NCBI RefSeq assembly: GCF_020520425.1
Contig: NC_079491.1
Location: forward strand, 7,861,143-7,925,142
DNA from: Spinacia oleracea
Lineage: Eukaryota > Streptophyta > Magnoliopsida > Caryophyllales > Amaranthaceae
Reading direction: 5' to 3'
Length of the DNA: 64,000 bases
Positions 35,534-46,771 of this stretch are shown piece after piece (position 1 is the stretch's first letter; each line of letters opens with the position of its first letter). The translations under genes and the position numbers were made by a program. The notes under the pieces were generated by a model. It was not told the DNA's origin. It did no database searches and was given only the letters and a program-made list of their open reading frames with translations.

Positions 35534-38230
35534 TTATATTATAACAGACTTATCATTTCGAAAGGGACCCTAATCCTTAATTTCACCTAGGGCTCCCAAA
35601 AAGTAAGGAACGAGCCTGCTGACATTTTGGCTAAGAATGCTGGACAATCTCCAAGTTGTAATTATGTTAAGAACTTCATTTCGTCCTCTCCCTTGTGTTG
35701 TATTAATGAATTATTCCCTGGTTTGTAATAGCTCCTAATGACCATAGAGGTCGGAATCTAATTTGTACGACGTATCTATGATGGGCACAAAAGTTTAAGT
35801 TAACCTAGCGATCCTTCAAACCAAAAATATAGGTCATAAAATGGTAGTCAAATTCAAAACAAATTAAGGAAACAAAAAAAAAAAATTGTAACACCGGCCG
35901 AAGCAAGCTTATGTGTTGTCTGCCAAAAAAACAAAACATGGACATACGTAAGTGAGGAGTGTGAGATCACCATTCGCTTTCTAAAGTAAGAAGAAAATAA
36001 TATTTGATTTGATTTTTTTTTTTTGACAGTATGGAAAGATGATCAATTAAACAAAGTTATTCCCTTTTTATAACTTTTTGGTTAGATTATGGGCTATGGC
36101 AACGATTATGCAACATTGAAATATAAATAACAAATAATTACTAATTTGAGCAATACATGCTCTTACAAGCTACTTAATTAGAAGACATCTAACATTTACA
36201 GTAAGAATCCCTTTGAAGGGACCTTGATAATCGGACGAACTCACTGTTGGAACTTGAACTTGCAACCTATAAAAATAAACTTTACCTGATCTTTGCACTT
36301 TGCGCTTTGCAATTGGTTAGCGTTTGAGTTACACCACGCAAACTACTATTGTTATGTACAAGTAAAAGTAATAACACAATCCTGTCAAAAAAAAAATTAA
36401 AAATTAAAAAGTAAAAAACGATATCCTAATTGTTGATAATAATTCAAAGCATAATATTTGGATTATCTTATGCGTGAAAAATAAACAGCCAAGCCCACAA
36501 GTATACCGCGGTGTGTAATTGTTTGCCACGACCCAACCGCGGAGTTCACTGCATTGAATGTTTATTAAGCTGCATTACTTGCTTTATTGATTTCTTATAG
36601 ACTAAAGGCACGTGGGTGATTTGGTGGGAGGTCTTGCAAACACATTAAAACTCTTTCCTCCAATCGGTACCACACTATTAGTGGTTATCACAATTTAGGA
36701 ATTGCGTAATTTCCCGTTTACACGGAGTACATATGTACTTATATATTTTCTCTGAAACATTTTTTTTTTCTTGACACATAATATTAACCCTAAACACAAT
36801 ACCTAAACAAAAACCCTAATCCCTATTAGAGATCTGAGCAGTTAGGAGGATTGTGTTAACCTTGGGGGACGTTCGTCACTTGAGAGCCTGTACCGGTAGT
36901 GGCGAAATTCGCTTCTAAGTCAGTGGCCTTCATACCACGACACAATCATTGTAATCCGGAGATTATCAATCAAGTAAAGTTATTAAATTTCTCTTATTTA
37001 TTTGATTTCAATAGCCTTTATTTATTACACTAATAACTCAACGATAAATGGAAAATCAACAGTAACAACTAACACTAACTCCAATGCACCAATATCAGGT
37101 TAATTTGACAATTAGCTTGTTTTATATGTCATATAAGATTTAAGCTATTACATTGTCTAACTAATTTGTGCTCCAATGACTAGCAACTAGCTTGTTATTT
37201 AAATTGGTCTCATTTGTCCCACTTGTCAATTAATTATTTGGCAATTTTTGGGAGCTAGTTGTCAAGCAAATTAGCTTGTTTAATTTGGTGTATTTTTATT
37301 TTATTTCATTTATAAATTCAGTGTTTGCAATATGTTATGGCCCACACTATAAAATAATTCTGGATCCGCCGTTGCACATTAGCCTCTTCCACTTCACCCC
37401 TTTGACATTCAATATTAATTCAACATATAATTTTTATATTTTTTCAACCTTCAAATTACACATATATTTAATTCATATATTACCAAAAATATCAAGTTCT
37501 CACTAATTAAAACTTTAAAAAACATTTGAACAACCACACTATACAACAACACGTTCTTTGAACGGGATCAAAATCTCGTTATCTACTCTTCCATCCCTAA
37601 ATGTTTTCTGGCCCGTATGTCATTTTACGCGGTTATTAAGGAAAATATAACATTACAAGATTACCTATTATTGTACTCCGTATTACTTTTATGTGGAATT
37701 GTTGCTTTTTTATTCCATTTTCACAAGAAAACAAAATAGTTGTAAGAATTTGAGCCAATAGAATTCAAGGAATAAAAATGTCAACTCAGAAAAAATTAAA
37801 AAGAAAATAAATGGAGTGATCATCTTAGACCACCTTAAAAAGAAATTGAAATAATACATAGGTACATAGAGTATACTAAACTTTTTTTTTCCCGCTATTA
37901 TTTGTCTCTCTACATTTCTTAGACCTAATCAAGATGAGCCCGGCCCGCCAACCGGCCCGAAATTTTAAATTTTTTGGACGGGTTTGAGAAACATAAAACA
38001 ACACTTTTTAGTTATAAAGTTGGCCCGGTGGAAAATTGACCCGAAATCCCGGCAATTTAGGCCCGAAATAGCGGGTTTGGGCACAATTTTAGCCCGAATC
38101 TTGACCTGGCCCAACATAACGGGTCGATTTTTTTGCTACAGCCCAGCTCGAACCCGGCAAGGCCCGCCATTTAATCAGGGATTAACATTTCTAAAGATGG
38201 CAGTTAAGTTAGCGTACGATTAATTGGTGT
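35534..38230. other. Intergenic DNA; possible fossil LTR remnant at 36640-36985
   Basis: No host gene. The block 36830-36980 (gagatctgagcag, gcctgtaccggtagtggcg, ttgtaatccggagattatc) resembles LTR leader sequence but lacks paired ends; if so it is a broken fossil. 37590-37745 is a decayed Stowaway-like copy and 37935-38180 holds gggcccg-rich TE sequence related to 5920-6116. Confidence 0.3.
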
Positions 38231-38369
38231 TCGTTGGAACTTGGAAGTTGTAGCAATTTAAACGCTCTAGCATCTTTTCAACTCCCACCATTTCTCCATA
38301 AATATCATACGAGTAGTGCAGATCACTTTTTCCTGAGTCTCTCCCATTCGGCCCCCTTCAAAACTTCAA

Positions 38370-38447
38370 TTACTGTGTCAATTTCCCTAATTCGTTTCAA
38401 GTGTTCAATTACTGTGTCAATTTCCCTAATTCGTTTCAAGTTTACAA
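38370..38447 (+). repeat. Tandem 39-bp duplication in the 5' leader of the F-box gene
   Basis: Two identical copies of the text ttcaattactgtgtcaattt ... tcgtttcaagt lie back to back, ending just before the ATG at 38450. Confidence 0.9.
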
Positions 38448-38449
38448 CA

Positions 38450-39610
38450 ATGGCGGAGCTAAGCGACATCAAGAACACAACATCCAGCGACGAATCATCG
38501 AGTATTCCGGAGGATTTGTTGACGGAGATCTTCGCCAGAATGCCGGCAAAAGCCCTAATTAAACTCAGGTCTGTGTGCAAAGCCTGGCGTTCTATAATTG
38601 ATTCCTCTCATTTCATTTCTTTGCATCTTCAAACCTACGAGAAGAATCTCAACGACAATAATTTGTTAGTATGGAATTGTACTAAACAATCTAAATACTC
38701 TACAAGATATAGTTCTTGCAGTAAAACATTCAAAGAAACTGAATTACTATTCGAGATTCCTGAGAATTGCAATCTACTAGGGAGTTTTTGTGGGTTGATT
38801 TTGATCAAAGATTACTCAAGGGGTGAGATTGAATTGTATAACCCTTTTATTAAAAAATCCGTGTTAATCCCCTCTTGTCCTTTTGAATCTGCACATGTTC
38901 GATATTTGGCGGGATTTGTTCCTTCAAGTAATGATTGTAAGGTGACTGCGTTTCTGGAAACGAATACATTGACGAAACCCGAGGTTTTGATTGCCGTTTA
39001 TTCACTTAAAGATAATCTTTGGAGGATAAAGGATAAGTTGGATATCCACGTTCCAGGGTATTTTAGTTGGCATTTAGGAACTGGGCATATCTTTTTTAAG
39101 GGTGCTATGTACTGGATAGGAGATTTTTACTTCTATCAAGATCAGGCTCTCACCAGTAATCCTTGTCTTGTCTCTTGGGATTTTAATGGGGAGGAATTCA
39201 AATTTGTGGATTTGCCCGATGATGCAAAACTATGTCCTGTTGTGTTTAATTTTCTCCTTTGTAAATCAATGGCCGTTTTCGCTATGTCTTCTGAATGTGC
39301 CTACTACATATGGGTTTTGGTGACGGATGGTGCAGAGAATTCATGGCGGTTTTGGAATTCTGGGTATTCGGATATGGATGTTTTTGGAATTCTAAGAAAT
39401 ATTACTCTTACAAAGATTTATGATGCTGATAACAATATATTTGTCGTACAGAGGAATGGTGAACTTTATTCTTATGATTATGTATATAATAAAATACCAC
39501 AATTGAAAGATTATACTGATGGTCCTGCATTGTTTTATTTGTTTGAGCCCTATGTGGAGAGCTTGATGTTGCACAAAGGAAAACAAGAGCATACTTCCAC
39601 ATTTAACTGA
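38450..39610 (+). CDS. F-box/FBA protein (386 aa)
   Basis: The ATG at 38450 (context acaacaATGG) starts MAELSDIKNTTSSDESSSIP; the open frame further upstream has no ATG and contains a repeated leader. The F-box is at about 19-64 (IPEDLLTEIFARMPAKALIK, RSVCKAWRSIIDSSHF). The FBA domain follows: GSFCGLILIK, LYNPFIKKSVLIPSCP, FKGAMYWIGDFYFY, YIWVLVTDGAENSWRFW and the C-terminal PYVESLMLHKG. It is the only plus-strand F-box gene here and is more diverged from the others than they are from each other. Role by family: SKP1-binding adaptor of an SCF E3 ligase with unknown substrate. Intact, single exon. A GT-containing ggtaagaa at 39639 could start a 3'-UTR intron. Confidence 0.9.
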   Translation: MAELSDIKNTTSSDESSSIPEDLLTEIFARMPAKALIKLRSVCKAWRSIIDSSHFISLHLQTYEKNLNDNNLLVWNCTKQSKYSTRYSSCSKTFKETELLFEIPENCNLLGSFCGLILIKDYSRGEIELYNPFIKKSVLIPSCPFESAHVRYLAGFVPSSNDCKVTAFLETNTLTKPEVLIAVYSLKDNLWRIKDKLDIHVPGYFSWHLGTGHIFFKGAMYWIGDFYFYQDQALTSNPCLVSWDFNGEEFKFVDLPDDAKLCPVVFNFLLCKSMAVFAMSSECAYYIWVLVTDGAENSWRFWNSGYSDMDVFGILRNITLTKIYDADNNIFVVQRNGELYSYDYVYNKIPQLKDYTDGPALFYLFEPYVESLMLHKGKQEHTSTFN

Positions 39611-42098
39611 TGAATATAGAAGATGGTTGGTCTGACTGGTAAGAACAATGCTTATACTCTTAATTTGTGCCTTTCTAGCCTGTACTGTTCAAATGGTCTG
39701 TTGGCTTCTTGTACTTTGTTATGTAAACATATCTTCTTTTGTTGTTTTAATTCATATCTCATTCATTTTTCGCTTTGTACAAGGATTGGTTATCTTTCAC
39801 ATTTGCTGGGCCAGATTATGCTTTTTAGAGTGTAATACAATCAGAATGGAAAGGGGGGAGGGCTAGGGGTATGATGGGGCATATGGATGATCAACAAAGC
39901 ATCTAATTGAGTAGTGAAAATGTTAATAGTCCAACTAAACAAAACTTTGGTGGATTTTTTAGCTTTGTTTAATCTATTTTGTGTTCTTTCCTCATAGCTG
40001 ATTGTCCCCTGACTTATCATTGCTACTAATTAAAGCTCCAACCCATTTCCTCGCCAAAGAACTTACTGTATATACTTCGACCTTCATCCTTGAGATAGTA
40101 ATTATATTATATACTCTTCCCCTGTTGTGTTGTGTTACTGGGTTTACTTTGTACCAGAATATTGCTCTGCACCAGATACATCATACATGTGACAAAAGAG
40201 TAATTGACTGGTTGTACTGATATTACAGTAGGTTTCAGGCACCCATAGTAGAGGTGTTCAGCTTAAGTGCATTAATTACATTGGATATCCTTTAACTAAG
40301 TAATTAAGCAGAACATGTATGTAAATGGAAAGCACGTAATCTTCTTCTTGTTATTATTATACTTGGTGTACAATATAACTTACAGGCTCGTTGTATTCTT
40401 TTAGTCATGCTTCACCTCTCGTAGTTCATGAAGGTTAATCTTTCAGATTTTATCTCATTTATCTAATAAAATAGTCCTCTTACTAGCTTTGTTCCTCAAC
40501 TTGTAGTTTTTTTGAGGAATTACTTTCGCATTGATTGCCATTCATATTGTTTTGAAAGAAGGATATGGTTTCCAACAGCATAAACATCAGTTGTCATTCA
40601 TTCCTCCCCTGTATGTTTTTCTTCTTCAATAAGGTGTAAACATTATAATTCACTACAACTGTGAAGTTAGGACATATATGCTTTCGGAACATGAATTCCT
40701 TGGAGGATCATAAAAGATCTGTCACTTTGCTTAGTTGTATAACTTTCATTTTAGTAGCTATTGTGTTGTTAGTGATGCTATCTTTGCTTATTATACTATA
40801 CCTTTTTCATATGAAGTACGAGTATAGTTTATGCCTCTTATTGAATTATGTGTTAATGGTTAATTTAGATGTTTCAAGGTCTAGCTCTATGTTATATTCC
40901 GATTTCTACAGACAACATATTGACATTTCCATCAGTAGATGTGATGGTTTTCCATGTTTCCAGGGGATTTCTGAAGTGGAACAGAAGAGAAGACTTTACT
41001 TTGTCTGCATAAGGATGATGGTTTAGTGAATAACCAATAATACTTTTAGGAAAAATCAATACCTAACTCTACCAATACTCTAGGCGTTTTCGGAATGTAT
41101 TTGCTAAACAATGTTTGTCTTCTTTAGTTTTAATCTTTAAAGTTTTGGTATGTTTAGTGTTGCAGCACATCAAAACATATGTAGGAACGAAAATTGTATG
41201 AAAAATTATGTTTGTGTTGCTTTTGAGTTTTGTTTTTAAGGTGAATGTAGCAAATCCATGTCACCACCTTCACTGTTTTGGACTAAAATCATGATTTTTT
41301 CGTAAAATAGCTGAGTTGAAAACTTGGACATGTACAGATGTACTCATGCCATGCCGACATGTATACCTGAGTCCGAGTTACATAATTGCAGGGTATTCTT
41401 CCTTCTCGATCCCTTGTGTTGAATTTTCTTTTTAAGTTGTTTCCTGGTTCTTTTACTTTAACATGTTGTTAAGTGCCTGCTTAGTTATAAAACTAACTAA
41501 ATACGCAATCAGTCTATTGTAATCAAATTATTGACAGACCGATGAGGCCTCAAGAGAAGAAACAAAACACAATAAATTAACAACCAGCCATTAAAAACAT
41601 GAACAAGTCTATTTTTTTTTTTTAATATAAAATCAATTCAATAATAAAAAGTCATACGACATCTACAACCGAAATCGAATTTACCAAATACATAACAAAT
41701 TGAATCAAAAAGAGGTATTCCTTCATCAAATCTACCATCGTTGGGAAGATTTTGCACTGTGGGACATCTCGATTCATCTAATTTTGATAACTGGTTCAAT
41801 CTCGTATAATTCTTTATCAATGAACCGAATTCGCGACGATACTCCCTCAAAACCATACTAATACTAAAACCCAAATACTCAACTAATTCTACCATAGGGG
41901 AACTTACTACACTCACTAATCCCACACCATAGGAGAACTTACTACACTCAAACACATGAATAATTAAACCAAAAAGGCCGTAAATAGCCAAATTTCCGAC
42001 TATTTTCGGCCTAAAAACCCTTTGAAATGAAAAATGGGATGAGGACGGCTAGGGTTTTAATTACTATTGAACCATGTTTAAAGAATTAAGATTATCCT
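39611..42098. other. 3' flank of the F-box gene and intergenic DNA
   Basis: T-rich transcribed-looking sequence to about 41030 with only short chance frames, then AT-rich DNA. At 41638-41991 a minus-strand frame of 117 codons ending FGCRCRMTFYY has no ATG-supported start I trust and no recognised family; a partial duplication of ggagaacttactacactca occurs within it. I do not call a gene. Confidence 0.35.
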
Positions 42099-42938
42099 TC
42101 AATCATCGAACCGATGCTGGATGTTCTGAAGCACTTCCCTAACATCCTTACTAACATAATCAATTTCCTTATTCTCATCATAAAACACATTATGTACCGT
42201 CTTTAGAACATCCAAAACCCTAGCAAGTTCTTCATCTTCATCATTATTATTCTCTAGAGGACACTTATGATTGAAAAATACATAAGGTTTAATTTTAATT
42301 AAATTAGCCTTATATTCATCACCCCAAACCTCTTGACAATCATCCACAATCAAAACCACACGTTCATGAGACAACTCAATATCAAGCCCCTTTCGATCCG
42401 ACTTAGTATACTGGCCTTGACAAACCACCCTCGAAAACCTAAAATTCTCATCACTCATCTTCGATTCAAGCAACTTAACCACCGCTTTCGCATAGATTTT
42501 CTGAGCCATGGTGTAAATCGATATGTCGAACATCGTACTCGCCTTTTCGAGAAAATCAATGGTTCCAGGCCTTAACTTGATCAAATACATACCCCATAAA
42601 ATCTCGTACACATCATCTTCTTCCTTATCTAGGGTTTGTTCGACGTTCGACGCGTGTATTAACGTGTTATCCAAGTCAAGAACTAAACGGAGCTTCTTTT
42701 GTTTGACGAGGGTGTCGAAATCGAGGTCTCGAAGCCGAGTAATCACTTGTTCAGTGACGGAAAAATCGGGATCGAGGTAGCGGAGTTGTATGGTGTTAGG
42801 ATTGTCACATTCGTCCTTGGTTTTCTTGCACCATGTGCAAGCTTTGTCGATGAATGCTGGATGTTTACATTGCTTGGTTTCCGTATCGATTGATAATGCG
42901 TTCAATACTTCATTCAGGTTTTCTATAATTTCCTCCAT
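42099..42938 (-). CDS. RNA polymerase II CTD phosphatase-like (FCP1/CPL4 type), short form
   Basis: 279 residues from the ATG at 42938 (MEEIIENLNE). After an N-terminal Cys cluster (C24, H26, C34, C37, C44) typical of plant CPL3/CPL4-like proteins comes the FCP1 homology domain of the HAD superfamily: catalytic DLDNT (D88, D90, T92), LRPGTIDFLEKAS at 122-134, the KIYAKAVVKLLE helix, and the acidic VLIVDDCQEVW motif (D199-D200). By family it removes phosphate from the Pol II C-terminal heptapeptides in the nucleus. CPL4 proteins are much longer because of a C-terminal BRCT domain; here the frame stops after a coiled Asp/Glu-rich tail, so BRCT is absent. Single exon. Either a BRCT-less paralogue, as is common in this expanded plant family, or a retrocopy. 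Confidence 0.85.
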   Translation of the reverse strand: MEEIIENLNEVLNALSIDTETKQCKHPAFIDKACTWCKKTKDECDNPNTIQLRYLDPDFSVTEQVITRLRDLDFDTLVKQKKLRLVLDLDNTLIHASNVEQTLDKEEDDVYEILWGMYLIKLRPGTIDFLEKASTMFDISIYTMAQKIYAKAVVKLLESKMSDENFRFSRVVCQGQYTKSDRKGLDIELSHERVVLIVDDCQEVWGDEYKANLIKIKPYVFFNHKCPLENNNDEDEELARVLDVLKTVHNVFYDENKEIDYVSKDVREVLQNIQHRFDD

Positions 42939-42959
42939 TTTTTTTAACTCTGTAATCAA

Positions 42960-44159
42960 ATTAGGGTTAGTAATTAGTTAATTTATACCAAGGTTTTTAA
43001 AGGAGTTATAGAAGGTGTGGACCCGTGTGGTTTACCCAACCCCATTCGGATTTAGTTTCCTATTCCTAGGATAGTATTTTGGATAAACGTTAGTTTTGTG
43101 TCATATTTTGTAGACTCTAAATTGTATCCATATTTTTATGAATTGCTTCGAATTTGATAAAGCAAAGTACAGTACTAAATAAATAAAAATTATAGGGTAA
43201 ATGAATGAGTGGTAAAACAAGGAGGAAAGTAAAAAAGTTAATTTTGGTTAAAAGGTTGAATATAATGATTCATTTATGATTCTATTTACATGTGATGATC
43301 AATTATTCAGTCAAATTGGTTAACCGTATATTTGGTTCGGGGTTTCACAAAAAAAATCAAAAGCTAACTCTAATCCTATTTACTTCGGTTCAGTTAACCG
43401 TGTTTTGGTTCAACTTGGTTTTCCGAATTTTTGCACAGTTCTATCGGTGACCTAAAGAACTTAAAATATGAGAAGTCCAAATATCATTATGAATTATATC
43501 AAAGGGCATAGATGTGTATTAAAACCAAAAAGCAACTTAATAAGTTTTCCGAGTATACAAGATTGACAAATAGTTGAACTACGAGTTCTATTACATTCAA
43601 TGTTTTTATAAATCCTAATAAAATTCAAAATAGAAGCTCTCAGTTGTAATGTTCTGACCCAACTGTTGATTCAAGATGAATTGAAGACAGCCAATTGATG
43701 TGCATTCCTCGATTACCATCTTTGAACAATAGTACAATAATGTTTTCGGGTAGCCGAAGACAAACCAAACAGAACGTACATTCATCTTCCTTTTAGGAGT
43801 AAGGACCCCAATCCCAGCTTGAAACTATACTACTACGAATAATTACGTACTACTCCATATGTAATTATGCATCCCTAATTAAATCAAATAGGACATCTCA
43901 ATTTTACGAATCAGCAAATATTATGATATGAAAGGAAACTAATTAAATTAACAATGCAATTTAGCTTGTAATCGAGTCATAGACGTGCTATCCAAACAAC
44001 AACAGCAACATCATCAAATTTTGTTTTTTGTATCATAACTAATCAAACTACAAAAAATTAAACAACATAAAAGGCATTACTTAGCCACTAGAGCTAGATG
44101 TACGTAACCAGAACAACATTGAGGTGCGCATTCAACAACATAATATTTGTTTAATCACT
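42960..44159. other. Intergenic DNA, no feature recognised
   Basis: Spacer between the upstream side of the CTD phosphatase gene and the 3' end of the next F-box gene. AT-rich with weak ggttaaccg words near 43315-43440 of a decayed repeat type. No gene. Confidence 0.4.
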
Positions 44160-45332
44160 TCAGTTATTATTGTTCACTAGAGTCCTTGTTATACGACGGA
44201 TGTCAAATTCTGCCCTTCGAACATTGGATCCTTTGTGCAACACCATGCTCTCAACATTTGTATCAAATACATAACCCCCGTATGGATAGTCTCCCAAATC
44301 TTGCATTTCATGGCTTGTTAAATTAAACGAATACAATCTTCTCCCTCTCCTTCCCCAACTCTCTATCAAAATGGTATTATTTTTGCAAACATAGAAAATC
44401 CTTGAATTTATAGCCATCCTAAATTCGTTGCAAACAACAAGATTAATATCAGCTGAAAACCATAGCCTCCACGGATCCTTTCCAAGATCCTTTTCGAAAA
44501 CCCATATGCAAAATCTTTGTAAAGACACATCTAAAAGCGCCAAAGATGACTCTCCAAGCTTGAAAACAACCCTAATTGGGGCAATTTGGTTTTTAGATTC
44601 AGGTACTTTTACAAAACTGAATTCTTCAACATCAAAGTCGTACCAGAAAAGATAAGTCTCCCTAACCATACCTTCATATTGGTCACATCCGATCCAATAT
44701 GTAGCCCCTTGAAAATATACATTATTTCTAATGTCGTTTAGAATTATTAAATTCCAAGACTTCCAACCATGCACATCCATCTTATTGGATTTGGATATGA
44801 TCCTCCAATGGCGATCATTAAGTGAATAAATCCATATTGTAAACTCGTTAGCATTTATAAAATCATCTAACATCCGAAAAGCAACCACCTTATAATCATT
44901 GGTACAAGGGCTGAATCCCATAAAAAACATATCGAACATGCATTTGGTATTATTGGAAAGAAAAGGGGGAAGTAGCAATTCCTTTTTAATAAAAGGGTTC
45001 CACAATCTCAACGTCCCTAAACCTATTTTATCAGAGATCAATATCAATCCATTACAACTACCCCAAATCTTGTACTTATAGTCGTTACTTTTTCCAACAA
45101 TTGAATATGGTATTATTCGGTCATCATCGACATTTAACAAGGAAGATTTGTTTAATAAATTTGATCTTCTTGACCGTCTTTGGGTCGCAATGGCGAACCA
45201 ATAAGAATTGTTGTTGTAAAGCTTAATATGCATTAAAGTTAAAGGAGAGGAATCAATTAGAGAACACCAGGTTTTACAAACACACCTGAATCTTAATAGG
45301 GTTTTTACCGGCATTCGCGCCATGACCTCCAT
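44160..45332 (-). CDS. F-box/FBA protein with nonsense codon in its N-terminus
   Basis: From the ATG at 45332 the frame encodes 390 residues: MEVMARMPVKTLLRFRCVCK (F-box lacking its first residues), then GSCNGLILIS, LRLWNPFIKKELLLPPF, FQGATYWIGCDQ, FCIWVFEKDLGKDPWRLWFS and DTNVESMVLHKG. The ancestral start appears to be an ATG near 45412 (MAKTRSTESRTSGK), in the same frame but followed by TGA at codon 15 and then SSEFISIPTESV, the proper beginning of the F-box. The family's first F-box helix is thus cut off unless translation starts earlier by read-through. The remaining ~95 percent is open, so the nonsense change is recent. Function as an SCF adaptor is doubtful but not excluded. Confidence 0.8.
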   Translation of the reverse strand: MEVMARMPVKTLLRFRCVCKTWCSLIDSSPLTLMHIKLYNNNSYWFAIATQRRSRRSNLLNKSSLLNVDDDRIIPYSIVGKSNDYKYKIWGSCNGLILISDKIGLGTLRLWNPFIKKELLLPPFLSNNTKCMFDMFFMGFSPCTNDYKVVAFRMLDDFINANEFTIWIYSLNDRHWRIISKSNKMDVHGWKSWNLIILNDIRNNVYFQGATYWIGCDQYEGMVRETYLFWYDFDVEEFSFVKVPESKNQIAPIRVVFKLGESSLALLDVSLQRFCIWVFEKDLGKDPWRLWFSADINLVVCNEFRMAINSRIFYVCKNNTILIESWGRRGRRLYSFNLTSHEMQDLGDYPYGGYVFDTNVESMVLHKGSNVRRAEFDIRRITRTLVNNNN

Positions 45333-45804
45333 CACTGATTCTGTTGGAATACTGATAAATTCCGACGATCATTTGCCAGAGGTTCGGCTCTCCGTGCTCC
45401 TTGTTTTGGCCATTGTTCCGATCGTCCGCCCTAATTAAACAGACCAACCTATCGATATAAAGGGAGAAGGGATGAGGGTTTCATAGGAAATAAGGTTAGG
45501 GTTAAAACACATATAAAACACATAGTACTATGTGTACTACGTACTAGGTATATGTTTAGAGAGGCATAGAGTTTTTATGAAACTCATCCTTAATTATAGT
45601 GTTCTAATCATATTGAATATGTTGATCAATCTGGTATGCCACCAAATATATCAGATTCACATACCATGAATGGCCATACCGGACCTGTTCGAAACTGTTC
45701 CATCTCTACTAAGGGTACTAATTAGTAATTAAAAATACTTGCTACGAACATTTGATCGATTTACATTGGACCAAAATTCAATTATATGATTACTAATTGT
45801 GCAG

Positions 45805-46062
45805 GTACTTATACCTTACACGTTGAGCATAACAAAACGCGCGTACCTACTACGTATTATCAATGCTGCAATAAACGACCAAGTATTTTTCAGAATCGCC
45901 GGTCACAAATTGACGGTGGTAGAAGTCGATGCAAGCTACACAAAACCTTTTATAACAGACACTATCTATATAGCCCCCTGGACAAACAACAAACGCCCTT
46001 CTTAAAAATACTTAATAGGCATGTCCTCCTTCATGGACGCACCAGTTGCTGTTGATAACTAA
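45805..46062 (+). pseudogene. Laccase exon relic
   Basis: Following a splice-acceptor-like gcag the plus strand encodes [10 protein letters not shown], then in another frame [20 protein letters not shown] and [17 protein letters not shown] with TDTIYIAP, and in a third frame SFMDAPVAVDN. These are consecutive pieces of a plant laccase (multicopper oxidase) cupredoxin domain. At least two frame changes separate them and no other exons are seen nearby. The copper-ligand motifs of the C-terminal domain are absent. Dead fragment. Confidence 0.85.
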
Positions 46063-46771
46063 AATTAAGTAGTTGGATTAGTATTGTCTCTTTGTCACGT
46101 GATGAGTATAAATATGAGATACAACTTCAATACTTATGACAATTCTTAACAACACTATTGCTAGCTTACGACAAAATTCAATATTGTTTGCTTGAGTTGC
46201 AAGTTCAACCTCTCGATCGGTTAAAATACTAAGGTACAATGTTTTTCTGGGTTTTTTTTTTTTTGATCATGCTTATCATGGCTCTCAAATAAGGGGTTTT
46301 TTTTTCCCGGATTATGGAATTAGGTTGAGCATTTAGACAAGTTCTAACTTCTAAGTTTCTAACATACCCCCTCCATCCCTAAAAGATGACTTCTTTTTTA
46401 CGATCTCTAATACATGATCTAAGACGCAAATATCTCAAAATCTACACAAGTTATAATTATATAAAGTGGATATTCTAAAAATATATATTGAAAATAGTTT
46501 AATAACACCCCCACACAACTATATTATATTTTTTTTTATATGTTAGTGAGAATACCAGTGGAAATTCATGGTCAATTTTCGAAGTTTAACCAAAAAATTA
46601 GCAATAATGGGCAATCTGTGAGGACGAGAGGAAGTAACTAGGGCATGAGGCATCATATCTTGTAAATTCCTAACTTGTATAATACTTTAAAGATTCATTA
46701 TTTTTGTATTTATCTCCTTTTTTTTCAAGATGTTTTATTGATATGCAATATGTTTTGTGTAGCTTAAAAAT
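46063..46771. other. Intergenic DNA between laccase and PCNA relics
   Basis: AT-rich, with a Stowaway-like ccctccatccctaaaagatg near 46371 lacking a partner. No gene. Confidence 0.4.

Noticed and set aside
34457-35618. Single large DNA transposon with gctgacattt flank repeats
   Set aside because: The proposed ends are not convincing inverted repeats, and the flank match could be chance.
36830-36985. LTR of a retrotransposon
   Set aside because: Leader-like sequence only; no paired terminus or target duplication, so kept as a low-confidence note.
40661-41026. 121-codon plus-strand frame with hydrophobic stretch
   Set aside because: T-rich DNA downstream of the F-box gene; composition explains the membrane-like appearance.
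41638-41991. 117-codon minus-strand frame
   Set aside because: No recognised family, internal direct repeat, no supported start or splice partner.
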